Below are positions 45,651 through 54,551 of a DNA stretch of 64,000 nucleotides, piece by piece. Location of the stretch: NCBI GenBank assembly GCA_035606355.1, contig DATNFO010000055.1, positions 1 through 64,000 of the forward strand. The letters run 5' to 3'. Source of the DNA: Sulfopaludibacter sp035606355. Its GTDB lineage: Bacteria; Acidobacteriota; Terriglobia; Bryobacterales; Bryobacteraceae. The translations under genes were made by a program, and so were the position numbers. The notes beneath the pieces were generated by a model, which worked only from the letters and a program-made list of their open reading frames with translations, did no database searches and was not told the DNA's origin. Within the stretch, counting starts at the first letter, position 1; each line of letters opens with the position of its first letter.

Positions 45651-45714
45651 GTCGCGCGCCGCGCGACCCTCGTGGCAACAGGAATCTTTCCTGTTGCGGC
45701 GAGCACAGCTCGCC
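45651..45714. repeat. Two-hairpin dispersed repeat, copy 3 (forward), with extra flanking hairpin
   Basis: Three perfect hairpins. An extra one, GTCGCGCGCCGCGCGAC, lies at 45651-45667. Hairpin A has arms GCAACAGGAA and TTCCTGTTGC with loop TCT (45675-45697). Hairpin B is GGCGAGCACAGCTCGCC (45698-45714), with the same arms as hairpin B of copy 2 and a different loop. Confidence 0.75.
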
Positions 45715-45772
45715 CGGCAGCTTCGCGATTCGCCCGAGCAACTCCCCCGAAGTAGCGACATTTCCTGGCACA

Positions 45773-45812
45773 GGCGCGCTCCGCACGCCACGCCAGGAAG
45801 GATTCCTGGCGT
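45773..45812. repeat. Two-hairpin dispersed repeat, copy 4 (reverse orientation)
   Basis: Hairpin B: GGCGCGCTCCGCACGCC (45773-45789), with one G-T pair; it differs by one base from hairpin B of copy 1. Directly abutting is hairpin A, arms ACGCCAGGAA and TTCCTGGCGT (45790-45812). It is inverted relative to copy 3, 58 bp away, so the pair forms a mirrored composite between the HEAT gene and the dehydrogenase gene. Confidence 0.72.
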
Positions 45813-45867
45813 CACGTCTGCTTCCTCCAACTCCGGGATGAGGACGCCTCTTCGTGTACCCTCGAAG

Positions 45868-46656
45868 ATGATGAGCCAACACGAACGCGTTGCAGTGATA
45901 ACGGGCGCCGCACAAGGCATCGGTCGCGAGACCGCAATCCTCCTCGCCGAACGAGGCTATCGCCTCGCCCTGATCGATCTCCGCCCGCCCGCGGACACCC
46001 TCCTGCGCATCCGTAGCGCCGGCTCGGAAGCCATCAGCCACGAAGGCGACATCTCCGATGAATCGACCGTCGATCGCTTCCTTCACGAGGTACTCGACCG
46101 TTACAATCGCGCCGACGTGCTGGTGAACAACGCCGGGATCAGCCACATCACGCCCGCGGAAGAGACCACCGCGCGCGACTACCGCCGCGTACTCGAAGTC
46201 AATCTCGTCGCGCCGTTCCTGCTTTCCAAAGCCTTCGGAACGAAGATGCTCGAAGCCGGCCGCGGCTCCATCGTCAACGTCGCCTCCGTGGCCGGCCTCG
46301 TGGCAATCGGAGACCGCGCCGCCTACAACGCTTCCAAGCACGGCCTGATCGGCTTGACCCGTACCCTGGCCGCCGAATGGGGCGGGCGCGGCGTTCGGGT
46401 CAACGCCGTGTGCCCCGGCTGGGTCAAAACCGAAATGGACGTTGCCGACCAGGCCGGCGGCAGCTACTCCGACGACGACATCATCGGCCGCGTTCCCATG
46501 GCCCGCTTCGCCTCTCCCGGCGACGTCGCCCGCGCCATCGCCTTCCTCGCTGACGATCGAGAAAGCGCGTTCGTCAACGGCCACTGCCTCGCCGTCGACG
46601 GCGGCTGGACCGCGGACGGAAGCTGGGAATCGCTCCGCCGCCGCAAGCAGCGGTAA
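45868..46656 (+). CDS. Short-chain dehydrogenase/reductase (SDR)
   Basis: 262 residues of a classical NAD(P)-dependent SDR. Motifs: VAVITGAAQGIGRETA (cofactor loop) near residue 9, DVLVNNAGISH near 83, the catalytic Ser in SIVNVASVAG near 139, YNASK near 154 and CPGWVKTEMD near 184. The C-terminal WTADGSW closes the substrate pocket. An Asp (LALIDLR) at the end of strand 2 suggests NAD preference. Two adjacent ATGs (45868 and 45871) are possible; the first is used. No pathway neighbour, so the substrate is unknown. Confidence 0.92.
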   Translation: MMSQHERVAVITGAAQGIGRETAILLAERGYRLALIDLRPPADTLLRIRSAGSEAISHEGDISDESTVDRFLHEVLDRYNRADVLVNNAGISHITPAEETTARDYRRVLEVNLVAPFLLSKAFGTKMLEAGRGSIVNVASVAGLVAIGDRAAYNASKHGLIGLTRTLAAEWGGRGVRVNAVCPGWVKTEMDVADQAGGSYSDDDIIGRVPMARFASPGDVARAIAFLADDRESAFVNGHCLAVDGGWTADGSWESLRRRKQR

Positions 46657-46662
46657 GCAGCG

Positions 46663-46680
46663 ACCCGCGAGTCGGGTTTT
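46663..46680 (+). terminator. Weak terminator after the SDR gene
   Basis: ACCCG-CGAGT-CGGGT hairpin (5-bp stem) followed by a short T-run, 7 bp after the SDR stop and before the convergent TIGR03435 gene. Confidence 0.35.
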
Positions 46681-46694
46681 CGGTGAGCGGCGCG

Positions 46695-47441
46695 CTACCG
46701 GTTGTCGCTGGGGATGCGTTCGAGGTGGTCGATCACGACCATCTGAACCGGCACTTTCTCAGACTGCAGGCGCAGTCCGAGCGTTTCCGCAAGAGCCGAC
46801 GAAATCGGTGGGAAGCCGTCAGTTTCACCGCCGGCAGGGTTCTGGTCATCATTGCTCCAGTTGAGGTCGAACTCATAGACCCCGGTCAGGCCGGTTTTGT
46901 CGATCACCATCTCATCCCGGATTCTAGTCAGCAGATCGGCCAGAGCAGCGATTGACATTCTCTTCGCCGCCAGCGTCGATTTTCGAAAACCGCCGGATAC
47001 GTTGCTGACGGATTCTCCAGGGTCAACCGGCTTCAATTTGAACCCGCCCCTGGCCACCACAATCACGTACCCTTGCAGTTGCCTCGTCTCCATGTGCGCA
47101 GTCAGTTTGAGTTGTTCTTTGAGGAGCGTGCGCAACATCAATGGGCGGTCGCTCTCCTTCGCATCCTGGGGATATTTGGCGGCTATATCGAAGCAGACGT
47201 CATCCATCCAGCGCGGGCCGTTCAACTGAAACGAATAAATCTGAAAAGCCCGGATGAGGAGACGGGACAATGGCATGTTCGTGAACACCACCTGTGCTCT
47301 GTCCTGGTGCGTTCCACGACTTCCGCTGCCTGTGGCATTGACCTTCATGGAAGCGACTTCGAACGCCGGCCCCGAATCCCGGGCCTGTGCCAAAACCGCG
47401 ACGGCTGAAAGTACTGCCAACGCCGCGACACGCCGTGTCAT
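46695..47441 (-). CDS. TIGR03435-family exported protein
   Basis: 248 residues. Signal peptide MTRRVAALAVLSAVAVLAQA, then the family opening PAFEVASMKVN, GPRWMDDVCFDIAAKYP near residue 75, LRTLLKEQLKLTAHMETRQLQGYVIVVA near 98 and the C-terminal VYEFDLNW, ALAETLGLRLQSEKVPVQMVVIDHLE. TIGR03435 proteins are expanded in Solibacter-type acidobacteria; their role is unknown. The ATG at 47441 overlaps the esterase stop by one base, so the two are coupled. Confidence 0.9.
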   Translation of the reverse strand: MTRRVAALAVLSAVAVLAQARDSGPAFEVASMKVNATGSGSRGTHQDRAQVVFTNMPLSRLLIRAFQIYSFQLNGPRWMDDVCFDIAAKYPQDAKESDRPLMLRTLLKEQLKLTAHMETRQLQGYVIVVARGGFKLKPVDPGESVSNVSGGFRKSTLAAKRMSIAALADLLTRIRDEMVIDKTGLTGVYEFDLNWSNDDQNPAGGETDGFPPISSALAETLGLRLQSEKVPVQMVVIDHLERIPSDNR

Positions 47442-48514
47442 TACCGGCTCGGCCTGTAATCGTGCCAGACGTATTCGAGCGCCTGGGGAAGTGTGTTGTC
47501 GATGACCTTCCTCTGCGTGTGTCCGGCGGCCTTCGAATAGACGAACTGGTAGGCGTAGCCTTTGTCCTTCAGGATTTTTGCTAAACGCGAGTTGGCAATC
47601 ACCCAATTGCGGCGGCCTTCAGCCGGCGTCTTGGAGCCATTGTCGTTCTCTGAAACCTGAATCCACATTCGAAAAGGCTTCTTTTCGCTTTGAGGGAAGA
47701 GGTGCTCGATGTACTCGTAGGCGCCGAGCGGTGCTTCCGGACTCCTGCGTAGGTTGACGAACGTTCCGGAATAGCTCAGGACGCGGTGATAGAGGTCAGG
47801 GCGGAACCAGGCCATCGTCAGCGCCACCGCTCCTCCGGAACTGCCGCCCAGCGTCATGCGGGCATCCGGGTTCCTGGAGAGTTTGATGTTCGCCTCCTTC
47901 TCAGCGCGCGGCAGGACTTCCGCTTCGACAAACTCCACGTACTTGGAGGAAACGGTATCGTATTCCAGACTGCGTTCGGCGCCGCCGTTGTCGATCATGA
48001 CGGCCGCGAGCGCCGGCAGGCGCTGGTCGTAAATCATGTTGTCGAGGATCGTCGGCAGGTTATAGCGCATCCCATACGCGTCAGCCGAAACGATTACCGG
48101 AAGCTCCGTTCCCGCGACATATCCGGCCGGAACATAGACGCAAACGTGACGCTGAAACGCGCCGTTGACGCCCGGGTAGAACTTGCTTTCGGCAGAGTTC
48201 ATGACGAACTCGACCACTTTGCCTTCGGGAACGCCGTTCCGCGTGGCGAGCTCGGGAGCAGTGGGATATGCCGGGCCATTGGAATAGTCGCCATCGGCGA
48301 GGTTCTGCCCCCATGTGGGCAGTTCCATCAGCGGGGCAATTTCGGCGATATCCGCGGCGGGTTGCGGCGCCGGTGCCCGGCGCGTCGCCGGCCCACGACC
48401 CTGTCCCGGGTTGGCGACCGCAACAGGAGGCGCCGGCGGCGGGATGCAAGGAACGGACGGCGCCTGTGCAAAGGCGGCCGGGATCACTATTATCGATATA
48501 AACAGCAGTCTCAT
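47441..48514 (-). CDS. Exported esterase of alpha/beta-hydrolase fold (Fes/enterochelin-esterase-like)
   Basis: 357 residues. A signal peptide (MRLLFISIIVIPAAFAQA) and a Pro/Ala linker precede the catalytic domain. VCVYVPAGYVAGTELPVIVSAD begins it, the nucleophile Ser is in MTLGGSSGGAVALTMAW near residue 222, and the terminal YSKAAGHTQRKVIDNTLP supplies the His. The Asp is probably in WIQVSENDNGS. This matches the esterase-D/Fes group that cleaves siderophore, feruloyl or other esters; substrate not assignable. The ATG at 48514 gives the signal peptide; an upstream in-frame ATG (48580) does not. Confidence 0.85.
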   Translation of the reverse strand: MRLLFISIIVIPAAFAQAPSVPCIPPPAPPVAVANPGQGRGPATRRAPAPQPAADIAEIAPLMELPTWGQNLADGDYSNGPAYPTAPELATRNGVPEGKVVEFVMNSAESKFYPGVNGAFQRHVCVYVPAGYVAGTELPVIVSADAYGMRYNLPTILDNMIYDQRLPALAAVMIDNGGAERSLEYDTVSSKYVEFVEAEVLPRAEKEANIKLSRNPDARMTLGGSSGGAVALTMAWFRPDLYHRVLSYSGTFVNLRRSPEAPLGAYEYIEHLFPQSEKKPFRMWIQVSENDNGSKTPAEGRRNWVIANSRLAKILKDKGYAYQFVYSKAAGHTQRKVIDNTLPQALEYVWHDYRPSR

Positions 48515-48673
48515 TGGTTCAGGAGCCCTCCACGCTTTCACAACTTTACAGCAATCGCCGGCGGAGGTGAAAGCCGGCATGGAGAAATAGACAACTCGGC
48601 TCCCAGAAATTTTTGAAAGTATTCGCCGTGATGCCCCATTAGTCGGTTAGGGACTAAAGGGGGGCTGCAAGGC

Positions 48674-50569
48674 GTGAAACATTTTGGGGTGCTCTTTATA
48701 ACAGGCGTTCTTGCGTTCGCGGGGACGGCCACCGCGGCATCCACGCTGTACGCGGCGACCAAGGAGGGACCGTTCAAAAGCACGGACGGCGGCGTCACCT
48801 GGAAGCTGCTGACTGTTACATCGAACGATCCGTCGCTCCCGGGAGAGCCGAGCATCCCGGTGATGGCGGTCGACCCGCAGACCCCATCGACGGTGTACGC
48901 CTTCGCGCGCTTCACCAGCCTGAGCGGCCAACCACTCGCCTTCCTCAAGTCCACCGACTCCGGGACCACCTGGTCCGTGGTTTCGAAGCCGACGTTCACT
49001 TACACCTTCGCCGGCGGTGCGCTACTCGCAATCGATCCGGTCAAAACGAATGTCCTCTTCACCATGAACGCCAGCAACGGCCTGGAACTATCCACGGACG
49101 GGGGGATCACCTGGAGCGCGCCGACGATTGCCAAGCCGGCCGGCACCTCCAGCGGCGGAACTTCAAATCAGCCCGCCATGCAGGGACTTGCCGTCGATCC
49201 GAATCATTCGGGTGTCGTGTATGCAATCGGCGGTAATTCGGCGTTCCACCCCGGCAAAGGCTACCTGTTCAAGAGTACGGATTTTGGGAACACGTGGACG
49301 CTTCTCACGTCCGCAGCCGGCTTCGGCAGCCGCCTCTTCATCAATCCGAAGAACAGCCTCGAGATGTACGGCACGAGCCTGAGCAACATCGGCTGCACCG
49401 ACCCGAATGGAGGGCTGTGCGGAATCTACAAGACCACCGACGGCGGCCAGAGTTGGACGGAGTTGAACATTCCGGAGAGCCTGGTGCAGAACATCGCGTT
49501 CGACGTCACCCCGGGCCTGCTGTATGCGGGGGCGTACGACGGTCTCGAAGACGCGAACGTGTACTCGAGCGTAGACGGCGGAGTCACCTGGAAGCCGGGT
49601 TTTAAGGATAGTACAGCGTTAGTCCCCAATTTTGGGATGGACGTGGTCCGCGCCGACCCGAATGCCGCCAATACCGCCTACACGCGCGGCCCCACGGACG
49701 TGACCACGATTTCGAAGACGACCAATGGAGGAGCAACCTGGACGCAATTCGACGTGCTCATACCGTACCAATGCGGTTCGCAGACTTGCACGAAGCCGAC
49801 CACTATTTTCGATCTCGTAGTGGCTCCGCAGCCGCCGGGCGCGCAACCGTCCCCCGCAGTCACCAGCGTCGTAAATGCGGCCGGTTTTCAGCCGGGTGTC
49901 GCGGCCAATTCGTGGGTCACGATCCAGGGCACGAACCTCGCGCCGCAGACGGACGATTGGAGCCACTCGATTGTCAACGGAGCGCTGCCCACTTCTCTCG
50001 ACGGCGTCAGCGTGACCATTGGTGGCAAGCCCGCCTACGTCTATTACATCTCGCCGGGACAACTCAATGTGCTGGCGCCCGATATTGCCGCCGGCTCGAC
50101 GACTGTGACCGTGTCGACGCCGGGCGGCACGAGCACGAGCTTCGCGAGTACGGCGAGCGTCTACGGACCGGCATTCTTCCTTTGGCCGGACAACCAGGTA
50201 GTGGCCACGCGCCAGGACTATAGTTACGCGGTGAAGGCGGGCACCTTCGCGGGCGCAACCACCGTTGCAGCCAAGCCGGGCGATGTCATTATTCTGTGGG
50301 GAACCGGATTCGGCCCGACGTTCCCCGCGGCGCCGGTGGGCGTTTCAGTGCCCGGCAGCGGCGGATATTCGACGGCAGCCGCGCCCACCGTCACCATCGG
50401 CAACACTCCGGCGACTGTGTATGGCGCCGCGCTCGCGCCCGGCTCGGCCGGGTTGTACCAGATCGCGATCCAGGTCCCCAGCACGCTCGCCGATGGGAAC
50501 TGGCCCATTCAGGCGACTATCGGCGGGGTTACGTCGCCAACCGGAGTTGTCCTCTCGGTAGCGCATTAA
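48674..50569 (+). CDS. Secreted BNR/Asp-box repeat protein with TIGR03437 C-terminal domain
   Basis: 631 residues. Signal peptide (about 1-21), then a beta-propeller-like region with repeated Asp-box motifs: STDGGVTW, STDSGTTW, STDGGITW, STDFGNTW, TTDGGQSW, SVDGGVTW, TTNGGATW (residues about 37-360). From about 397 the TIGR03437 domain begins (VVNAAGFQPGVAANSWVTIQG) and ends TSPTGVVLSVAH. This C-terminal domain is characteristic of Solibacter surface proteins. GTG start. First of three tandem genes with nearly the same C-terminus. Confidence 0.87.
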   Translation: MKHFGVLFITGVLAFAGTATAASTLYAATKEGPFKSTDGGVTWKLLTVTSNDPSLPGEPSIPVMAVDPQTPSTVYAFARFTSLSGQPLAFLKSTDSGTTWSVVSKPTFTYTFAGGALLAIDPVKTNVLFTMNASNGLELSTDGGITWSAPTIAKPAGTSSGGTSNQPAMQGLAVDPNHSGVVYAIGGNSAFHPGKGYLFKSTDFGNTWTLLTSAAGFGSRLFINPKNSLEMYGTSLSNIGCTDPNGGLCGIYKTTDGGQSWTELNIPESLVQNIAFDVTPGLLYAGAYDGLEDANVYSSVDGGVTWKPGFKDSTALVPNFGMDVVRADPNAANTAYTRGPTDVTTISKTTNGGATWTQFDVLIPYQCGSQTCTKPTTIFDLVVAPQPPGAQPSPAVTSVVNAAGFQPGVAANSWVTIQGTNLAPQTDDWSHSIVNGALPTSLDGVSVTIGGKPAYVYYISPGQLNVLAPDIAAGSTTVTVSTPGGTSTSFASTASVYGPAFFLWPDNQVVATRQDYSYAVKAGTFAGATTVAAKPGDVIILWGTGFGPTFPAAPVGVSVPGSGGYSTAAAPTVTIGNTPATVYGAALAPGSAGLYQIAIQVPSTLADGNWPIQATIGGVTSPTGVVLSVAH

Positions 50570-50580
50570 TAAGGGAAATC

Positions 50581-52323
50581 ATGACTCTACAACGCGCCGT
50601 TTTCTGTCCATTGGCATTGCTGTTCCTCCATGCCTCGCTCTGTTCCGGTCAACCCACCCTCAAACTCGTAGCCGGAGGCTCAAACTCGGGCGATGGCATC
50701 CCGGCGGCTGGCGCGAACATCGGATCGCCCGACCATATCGCTGTGGATTCCGCGGGCAATCTTTATATCTGGGACACGCTGAACTCACGGATCCGCAAAG
50801 TGAATACCGCCGGCATCATCAGCACGATAGCGGCCGCCACCGGCCAACTGGCGATGCCCGTGGCGGCCGGAGGGCTGGCCATCGACAGCGGCGGCAACTT
50901 GTACATTGCCGATACCGGCAACTATCGCGTTCGCAAGGTGGATACGTCCGGCGTCATGACCACGATCGCGGGAAACGGGACGCTCGGGATTTCCGGCACC
51001 AGCGGCAATGGTAGTCAGGCAGTCACCGTCGCGCTCTGCAGTCCCAGCGGGGTTGCAGTGGACCGCAACGGCAATGTGTACTTTGGCTCCTCCATTTGCG
51101 GCACCGTGCGTAAAGTCGACACCTCGGGAGTTCTCTCCACGGTCGCCTCAACTTTCTCCGGTACGCCGTTTGCCATGACGATAGATACTTCGGGAAACCT
51201 GTACGTTTGCGACAGGAACACCGGCACGCGCGTCTACAAGGTGGCTCCCGGCGGCGCCGTCACTGTCGTGGCTGGCACCGGAATCAGCGGCTTCTCGGGC
51301 GATGGCGGACCTGCCACCAGCGCTCAACTATTCGAGGCGCACGGAGTGGCGGTGGACGCGGCCGGAAACGTCTACGTCGCCGATGGTGGCAACTTCCGCG
51401 TCCGCAAGGTGGACACATCCGGCACCATTAGCACCGTCGCAGGGGGCGGAACGTTGAACGCGCAGGACGGCTCGGTCGCTACCAGCGTGAAGTTCAGCCC
51501 GCAGGACGTGACTGTGGATGCCTCCGGCAACCTTTATATCTCGGCAGGGGGCGTCTACAAGGTCTCCGGCCTTTCCAACGGCGCAACGCCCTCGGCTCCG
51601 CCCGCAATCTCGGCGAACGGCGTGGTCAACGGCGCGAGCTTTCAGCCAGGGGTCGCGGCTAATTCGTGGGTGACGATTCAAGGAACGAATCTCGCGGGCA
51701 AGACGGACGATTGGAGCCATTCGATTGTCAACGGCGCGCTGCCCACATCGCTCGATGGCGTCAGCGTGACCATGGGCGGCAAGCCGGCATACATCTACTT
51801 CGTCTCTCCCGGTCAACTCAACGTGTTGGCGCCCGATGTTCCCGCCGGTCCGGTCAGCGTGACTGTCACGACTGCCGCGGGCACAAGTACGGCCTTCAGC
51901 GCCACAGCCGGCACTTACGGCCCTGCATTCTTCCTTTGGCCCAATAACCAGGTTGTGGCGACGCGCCAGGACTTCAGTTATGCAGCTCAGGCGGGCACCT
52001 TCCCTGGCGCTACTACGGTACCTGCGAAGCCCGGCGACGTGCTCATCTTGTGGGCCACCGGATTCGGTCCCACGCAGCCCTCGGTTCCCATCGGCGTCTC
52101 TGTTCCCGCCAGCGGTGGCTACCCGACCGCATCCTCGCCGGCAGTGACGATCAACAATACGCCGGCAACTGTTTATGGCGCGGCGCTCGCTCCCGGTTCG
52201 GCCGGTCTATACCAGATCGCCGTTCAGGTACCCCCCACACTCGCCGATGGCGACTGGCCGATCCAGGCGAACATCGGCGGAGTCTCGTCGCCGGCCGGGA
52301 CTATCCTTTCGGTTCACCACTAA
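50581..52323 (+). CDS. Secreted NHL-repeat protein with TIGR03437 C-terminal domain
   Basis: 580 residues. Signal peptide MTLQRAVFCPLALLFLHASLCSG; NHL-type propeller repeats of the form AVDSAGNLYIWDTLNSRIRK, AIDSGGNLYIADTGNYRVRK and AVDAAGNVYVADGGNFRVRK; then the TIGR03437 domain from about residue 345 (VVNGASFQPGVAANSWVTI) to SSPAGTILSVHH. It starts 11 bp after the stop of the first paralogue. NHL propellers usually bind proteins or glycans. Confidence 0.87.
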   Translation: MTLQRAVFCPLALLFLHASLCSGQPTLKLVAGGSNSGDGIPAAGANIGSPDHIAVDSAGNLYIWDTLNSRIRKVNTAGIISTIAAATGQLAMPVAAGGLAIDSGGNLYIADTGNYRVRKVDTSGVMTTIAGNGTLGISGTSGNGSQAVTVALCSPSGVAVDRNGNVYFGSSICGTVRKVDTSGVLSTVASTFSGTPFAMTIDTSGNLYVCDRNTGTRVYKVAPGGAVTVVAGTGISGFSGDGGPATSAQLFEAHGVAVDAAGNVYVADGGNFRVRKVDTSGTISTVAGGGTLNAQDGSVATSVKFSPQDVTVDASGNLYISAGGVYKVSGLSNGATPSAPPAISANGVVNGASFQPGVAANSWVTIQGTNLAGKTDDWSHSIVNGALPTSLDGVSVTMGGKPAYIYFVSPGQLNVLAPDVPAGPVSVTVTTAAGTSTAFSATAGTYGPAFFLWPNNQVVATRQDFSYAAQAGTFPGATTVPAKPGDVLILWATGFGPTQPSVPIGVSVPASGGYPTASSPAVTINNTPATVYGAALAPGSAGLYQIAVQVPPTLADGDWPIQANIGGVSSPAGTILSVHH

Positions 52324-52334
52324 CGGAGGAGCTT

Positions 52335-53438
52335 ATGAAAACGGTCCTCACATCCACGTGCGCTGCCATCGCGGCGGTGAGTGTCTGTTGTGCGCAACCT
52401 GTCATCAACACGGTAGCGGGCAACGGAACCATCCTCTTTTCCGGGGACGGCGGCCTGGCAACCAAGGCTGGCCTTAATGCTCCCACCGACATGGCTGTGG
52501 ACGCGGCGGGCAACATCTACATCGTGGAGTACGGCGGCAACCGGATCCGCAAGGTGGACACGACCGGAAAAATCACCACGTTCGCAGGTAACGGAACGGC
52601 GGATACCTCCGGAGTCGCGGGCGTGGCGCCCGGCGATGGCGGCCCGGCAACCAGTGCTCAAATCCCTTTCCCGACCTCCGTAGCTGTGGACAAGGCGGGC
52701 AACGTCTTCATTGCCACTGACGGTCCGGTTCGGAAAGTTGACACCTCCGGCAACATCAGCACAGCGGTCTCGGTTTCCGCGGCGGGGCTGGCTTTTGACT
52801 CGGCGGGCAACCTCTATATGACGGAGAGGAACGGCTATGCGATTGATGAATTAACGCCCAGCGGCGTGCTTAGCCTGGTGGCGGGCGGCGCGTTTGGATA
52901 CTCCGGCGATGGCGGCCCTGCAAACAAAGCCGCGATCGCTTTTCCGTCCGGAGTGGCAGTCGATGCTGCGGGCAACATTTACTTTGCGGATAAGACCAAC
53001 AATCGCGTCCGCAAAGTGGATACCAAAGGAATCATCACGACTTTCGCAGGCACGGGCACGGCCGGCTTCTCGGGCGACGGCGGCCCCGCGACCGGCGCCA
53101 AATTGGGACTGAATCTGACGGCGGCATATCAGGGCGTGGCACTGGATAGCGGGGGCAACCTTTACATCGCGGATCCAAAAAACAATCGCATCCGCATGGT
53201 GAATCCGGCCGGCGTCATCAGCACGTTCGCGGGAAACGGAGGCGGGTTTGCGACGGGCAGCCTCGGAAATGGCGACGGCGGTCCGCCGGCGAGCGCCAGC
53301 GTTTTAACGCCATATGGTGTGCGTCTGGATGGCGCGGGGAATGTTTTCCTTGCGGACACAGGGCACAGTGTCATCCGAAAAATTACCGGGGCCTCGACCG
53401 GCGGCGGATCGGCTCCCACGATCTCCGCGAATGGGTAG
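52335..53438 (+). pseudogene. NHL-repeat protein, 5' part of a frameshifted gene
   Basis: 367 residues. Signal peptide MKTVLTSTCAAIAAVSVCCAQ and NHL repeats (AVDAAGNIYIVEYGGNRIRK and similar) alternating with FSGDGGPA turns. The frame stops at TAG in SAPTISANG, exactly where the upstream paralogue continues ISANGVVNGASFQPG. One missing base near 53430-53436 explains it: the downstream frame resumes with VNGASFQPG. Either the protein is made without its C-terminal domain, or the GTG overlapping the stop (TAGTG) restarts translation. AGGAG precedes the start. Confidence 0.8.
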
Positions 53439-54136
53439 TGAACGGGGCGAGTTTCCAGCCCGGCGTAGTCGCGAATTCCTGGGTGACGATTCAAGGCGCC
53501 GGCCTCGCGCCCAAGACGGACGATTGGAGCAACTCGATTGTCAACGGCGCGCTGCCCACGTCGCTCGATGGCGTGAGCGTCACCATGGGCGGCAAGCCCG
53601 CCTACATTTACTACGTATCGCCGGGCCAACTCAATGTGCTGGCGCCTGACATACCTGCGGGACCGGTCACCATTACCGTGACTACGCCGAACGGTACGAG
53701 CGCGGCGTTCGCGGCGACGGCTAGTGCGTACAGCCCGGCGTTCTTCGCTTGGCCGGGCAACCAGGTAGTCGCCACGCGAACCGACTACAGTTTTGCCGCG
53801 AAGGCCGGCACCTTCGCCGGTGCCACTACGCTCGCCGCCAAGCCCGGCGATGTGATTGTCCTTTGGGCAACCGGGTTCGGTCCCACCAATCCGCCGCCGC
53901 CCACGGGAGTCGCCGTTCCCAGCGGCACGCTCTTCGCCACCAGTTCGCTCCCCACCATCACGATCGATAACGTGCCGGCCACGGTTTATGGCGCCGCGCT
54001 GGCCCCAGGCTCAGTTGGCCTATATCAAATCGCCATCCAGGTTCCGGCCTCGCTCGCCGACGGCGATTGGCCAGTCCAGGCGCTCATCGGGGGAGTTCAG
54101 TCGCCGGCGGGGATGATTCTTTCAGTGCACCATTAA
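53438..54136 (+). pseudogene. TIGR03437 domain, 3' part of the frameshifted gene
   Basis: 232 residues that are only the TIGR03437 domain (NGASFQPGVVANSWVTIQG to QSPAGMILSVHH), with no signal peptide. It begins at a GTG sharing its first base with the TAG of the upstream part. The last 230 residues of the two upstream paralogues are very similar, so this is the detached C-terminus. By itself it would stay in the cytoplasm. Confidence 0.8.
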
Positions 54137-54236
54137 CGCGAGCTGCGTCTAAACTGCGTTTCACGACGCGCGACGGAGAGAGCGGCGCCTTTCGCCATAC
54201 CAGCGAATTGTGGCGAGCTAGAATGTGAAGCGGCCC

Positions 54237-54551
54237 ATGAAACTCCTCTGGTGTTGGCGGTGCAACAGGGAAATCCCGATGCTCGATGAAATCGAGTTCA
54301 GCGCCGTCACATCCAAACATGGACCAAAAGGCACCGGAAGCAGGGCTGAGATCATCGAGCGCTTCCATGGACCTGTGCTGCGCGAATATGAACGGATCAC
54401 CGGCTTTCACGAAACCAATCCGAATGCGGTTTACCACCATTGACTGGCGCTATACGGTCCCCCGTGTTCCGACTGCGGAAAGCCGTTGAGAACTCCGCGG
54501 GCAAGGTTTTGCGCCGCATGTGGACACCGGACCGCCGGCGCAGCCACCTAA
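54237..54551 (+). pseudogene. Small zinc-ribbon protein interrupted by an in-frame TGA
   Basis: Read from the ATG at 54237 the frame gives MKLLWCWRCNREIPMLDE... to NAVYHH, then TGA at 54441-54443. It continues open in the same frame as LALYGPPCSDCGKPLRTP and FCAACGH to a TAA at 54549. From memory, intact homologues run straight through this point with Arg (CGA) and end in a CxxC...CxxC ribbon, so a C-to-T nonsense change is likely. The N-terminal CWRC and the C-terminal four Cys suggest two metal-binding ribbons. The first 68 residues could still be made alone. Function unknown. Confidence 0.65.

Larger units (their letters stand above)
49858..54136 (+). repeat. Three direct repeats of about 700 bp (TIGR03437 coding DNA)
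   Basis: Segments about 49858-50569, 51610-52323 and 53438-54136 are closely similar at DNA and protein level, e.g. the shared GACGATTGGAGCCA(C/T)TCGATT. They encode the same C-terminal domain in three consecutive genes whose N-terminal domains differ, and are a substrate for recombination and domain exchange. Confidence 0.8.

Noticed and set aside
52335..54136. Programmed frameshifting for the third surface protein
   Set aside because: No slippery heptamer or downstream stem is evident at the junction, and the paralogues are in frame; a one-base deletion is the simpler reading.
54441..54443. In-frame TGA read as selenocysteine
   Set aside because: The codon sits where I expect Arg in homologues, and there is no catalytic Cys/Sec context or recognisable SECIS-type hairpin directly after it; a CGA-to-TGA nonsense change is simpler.
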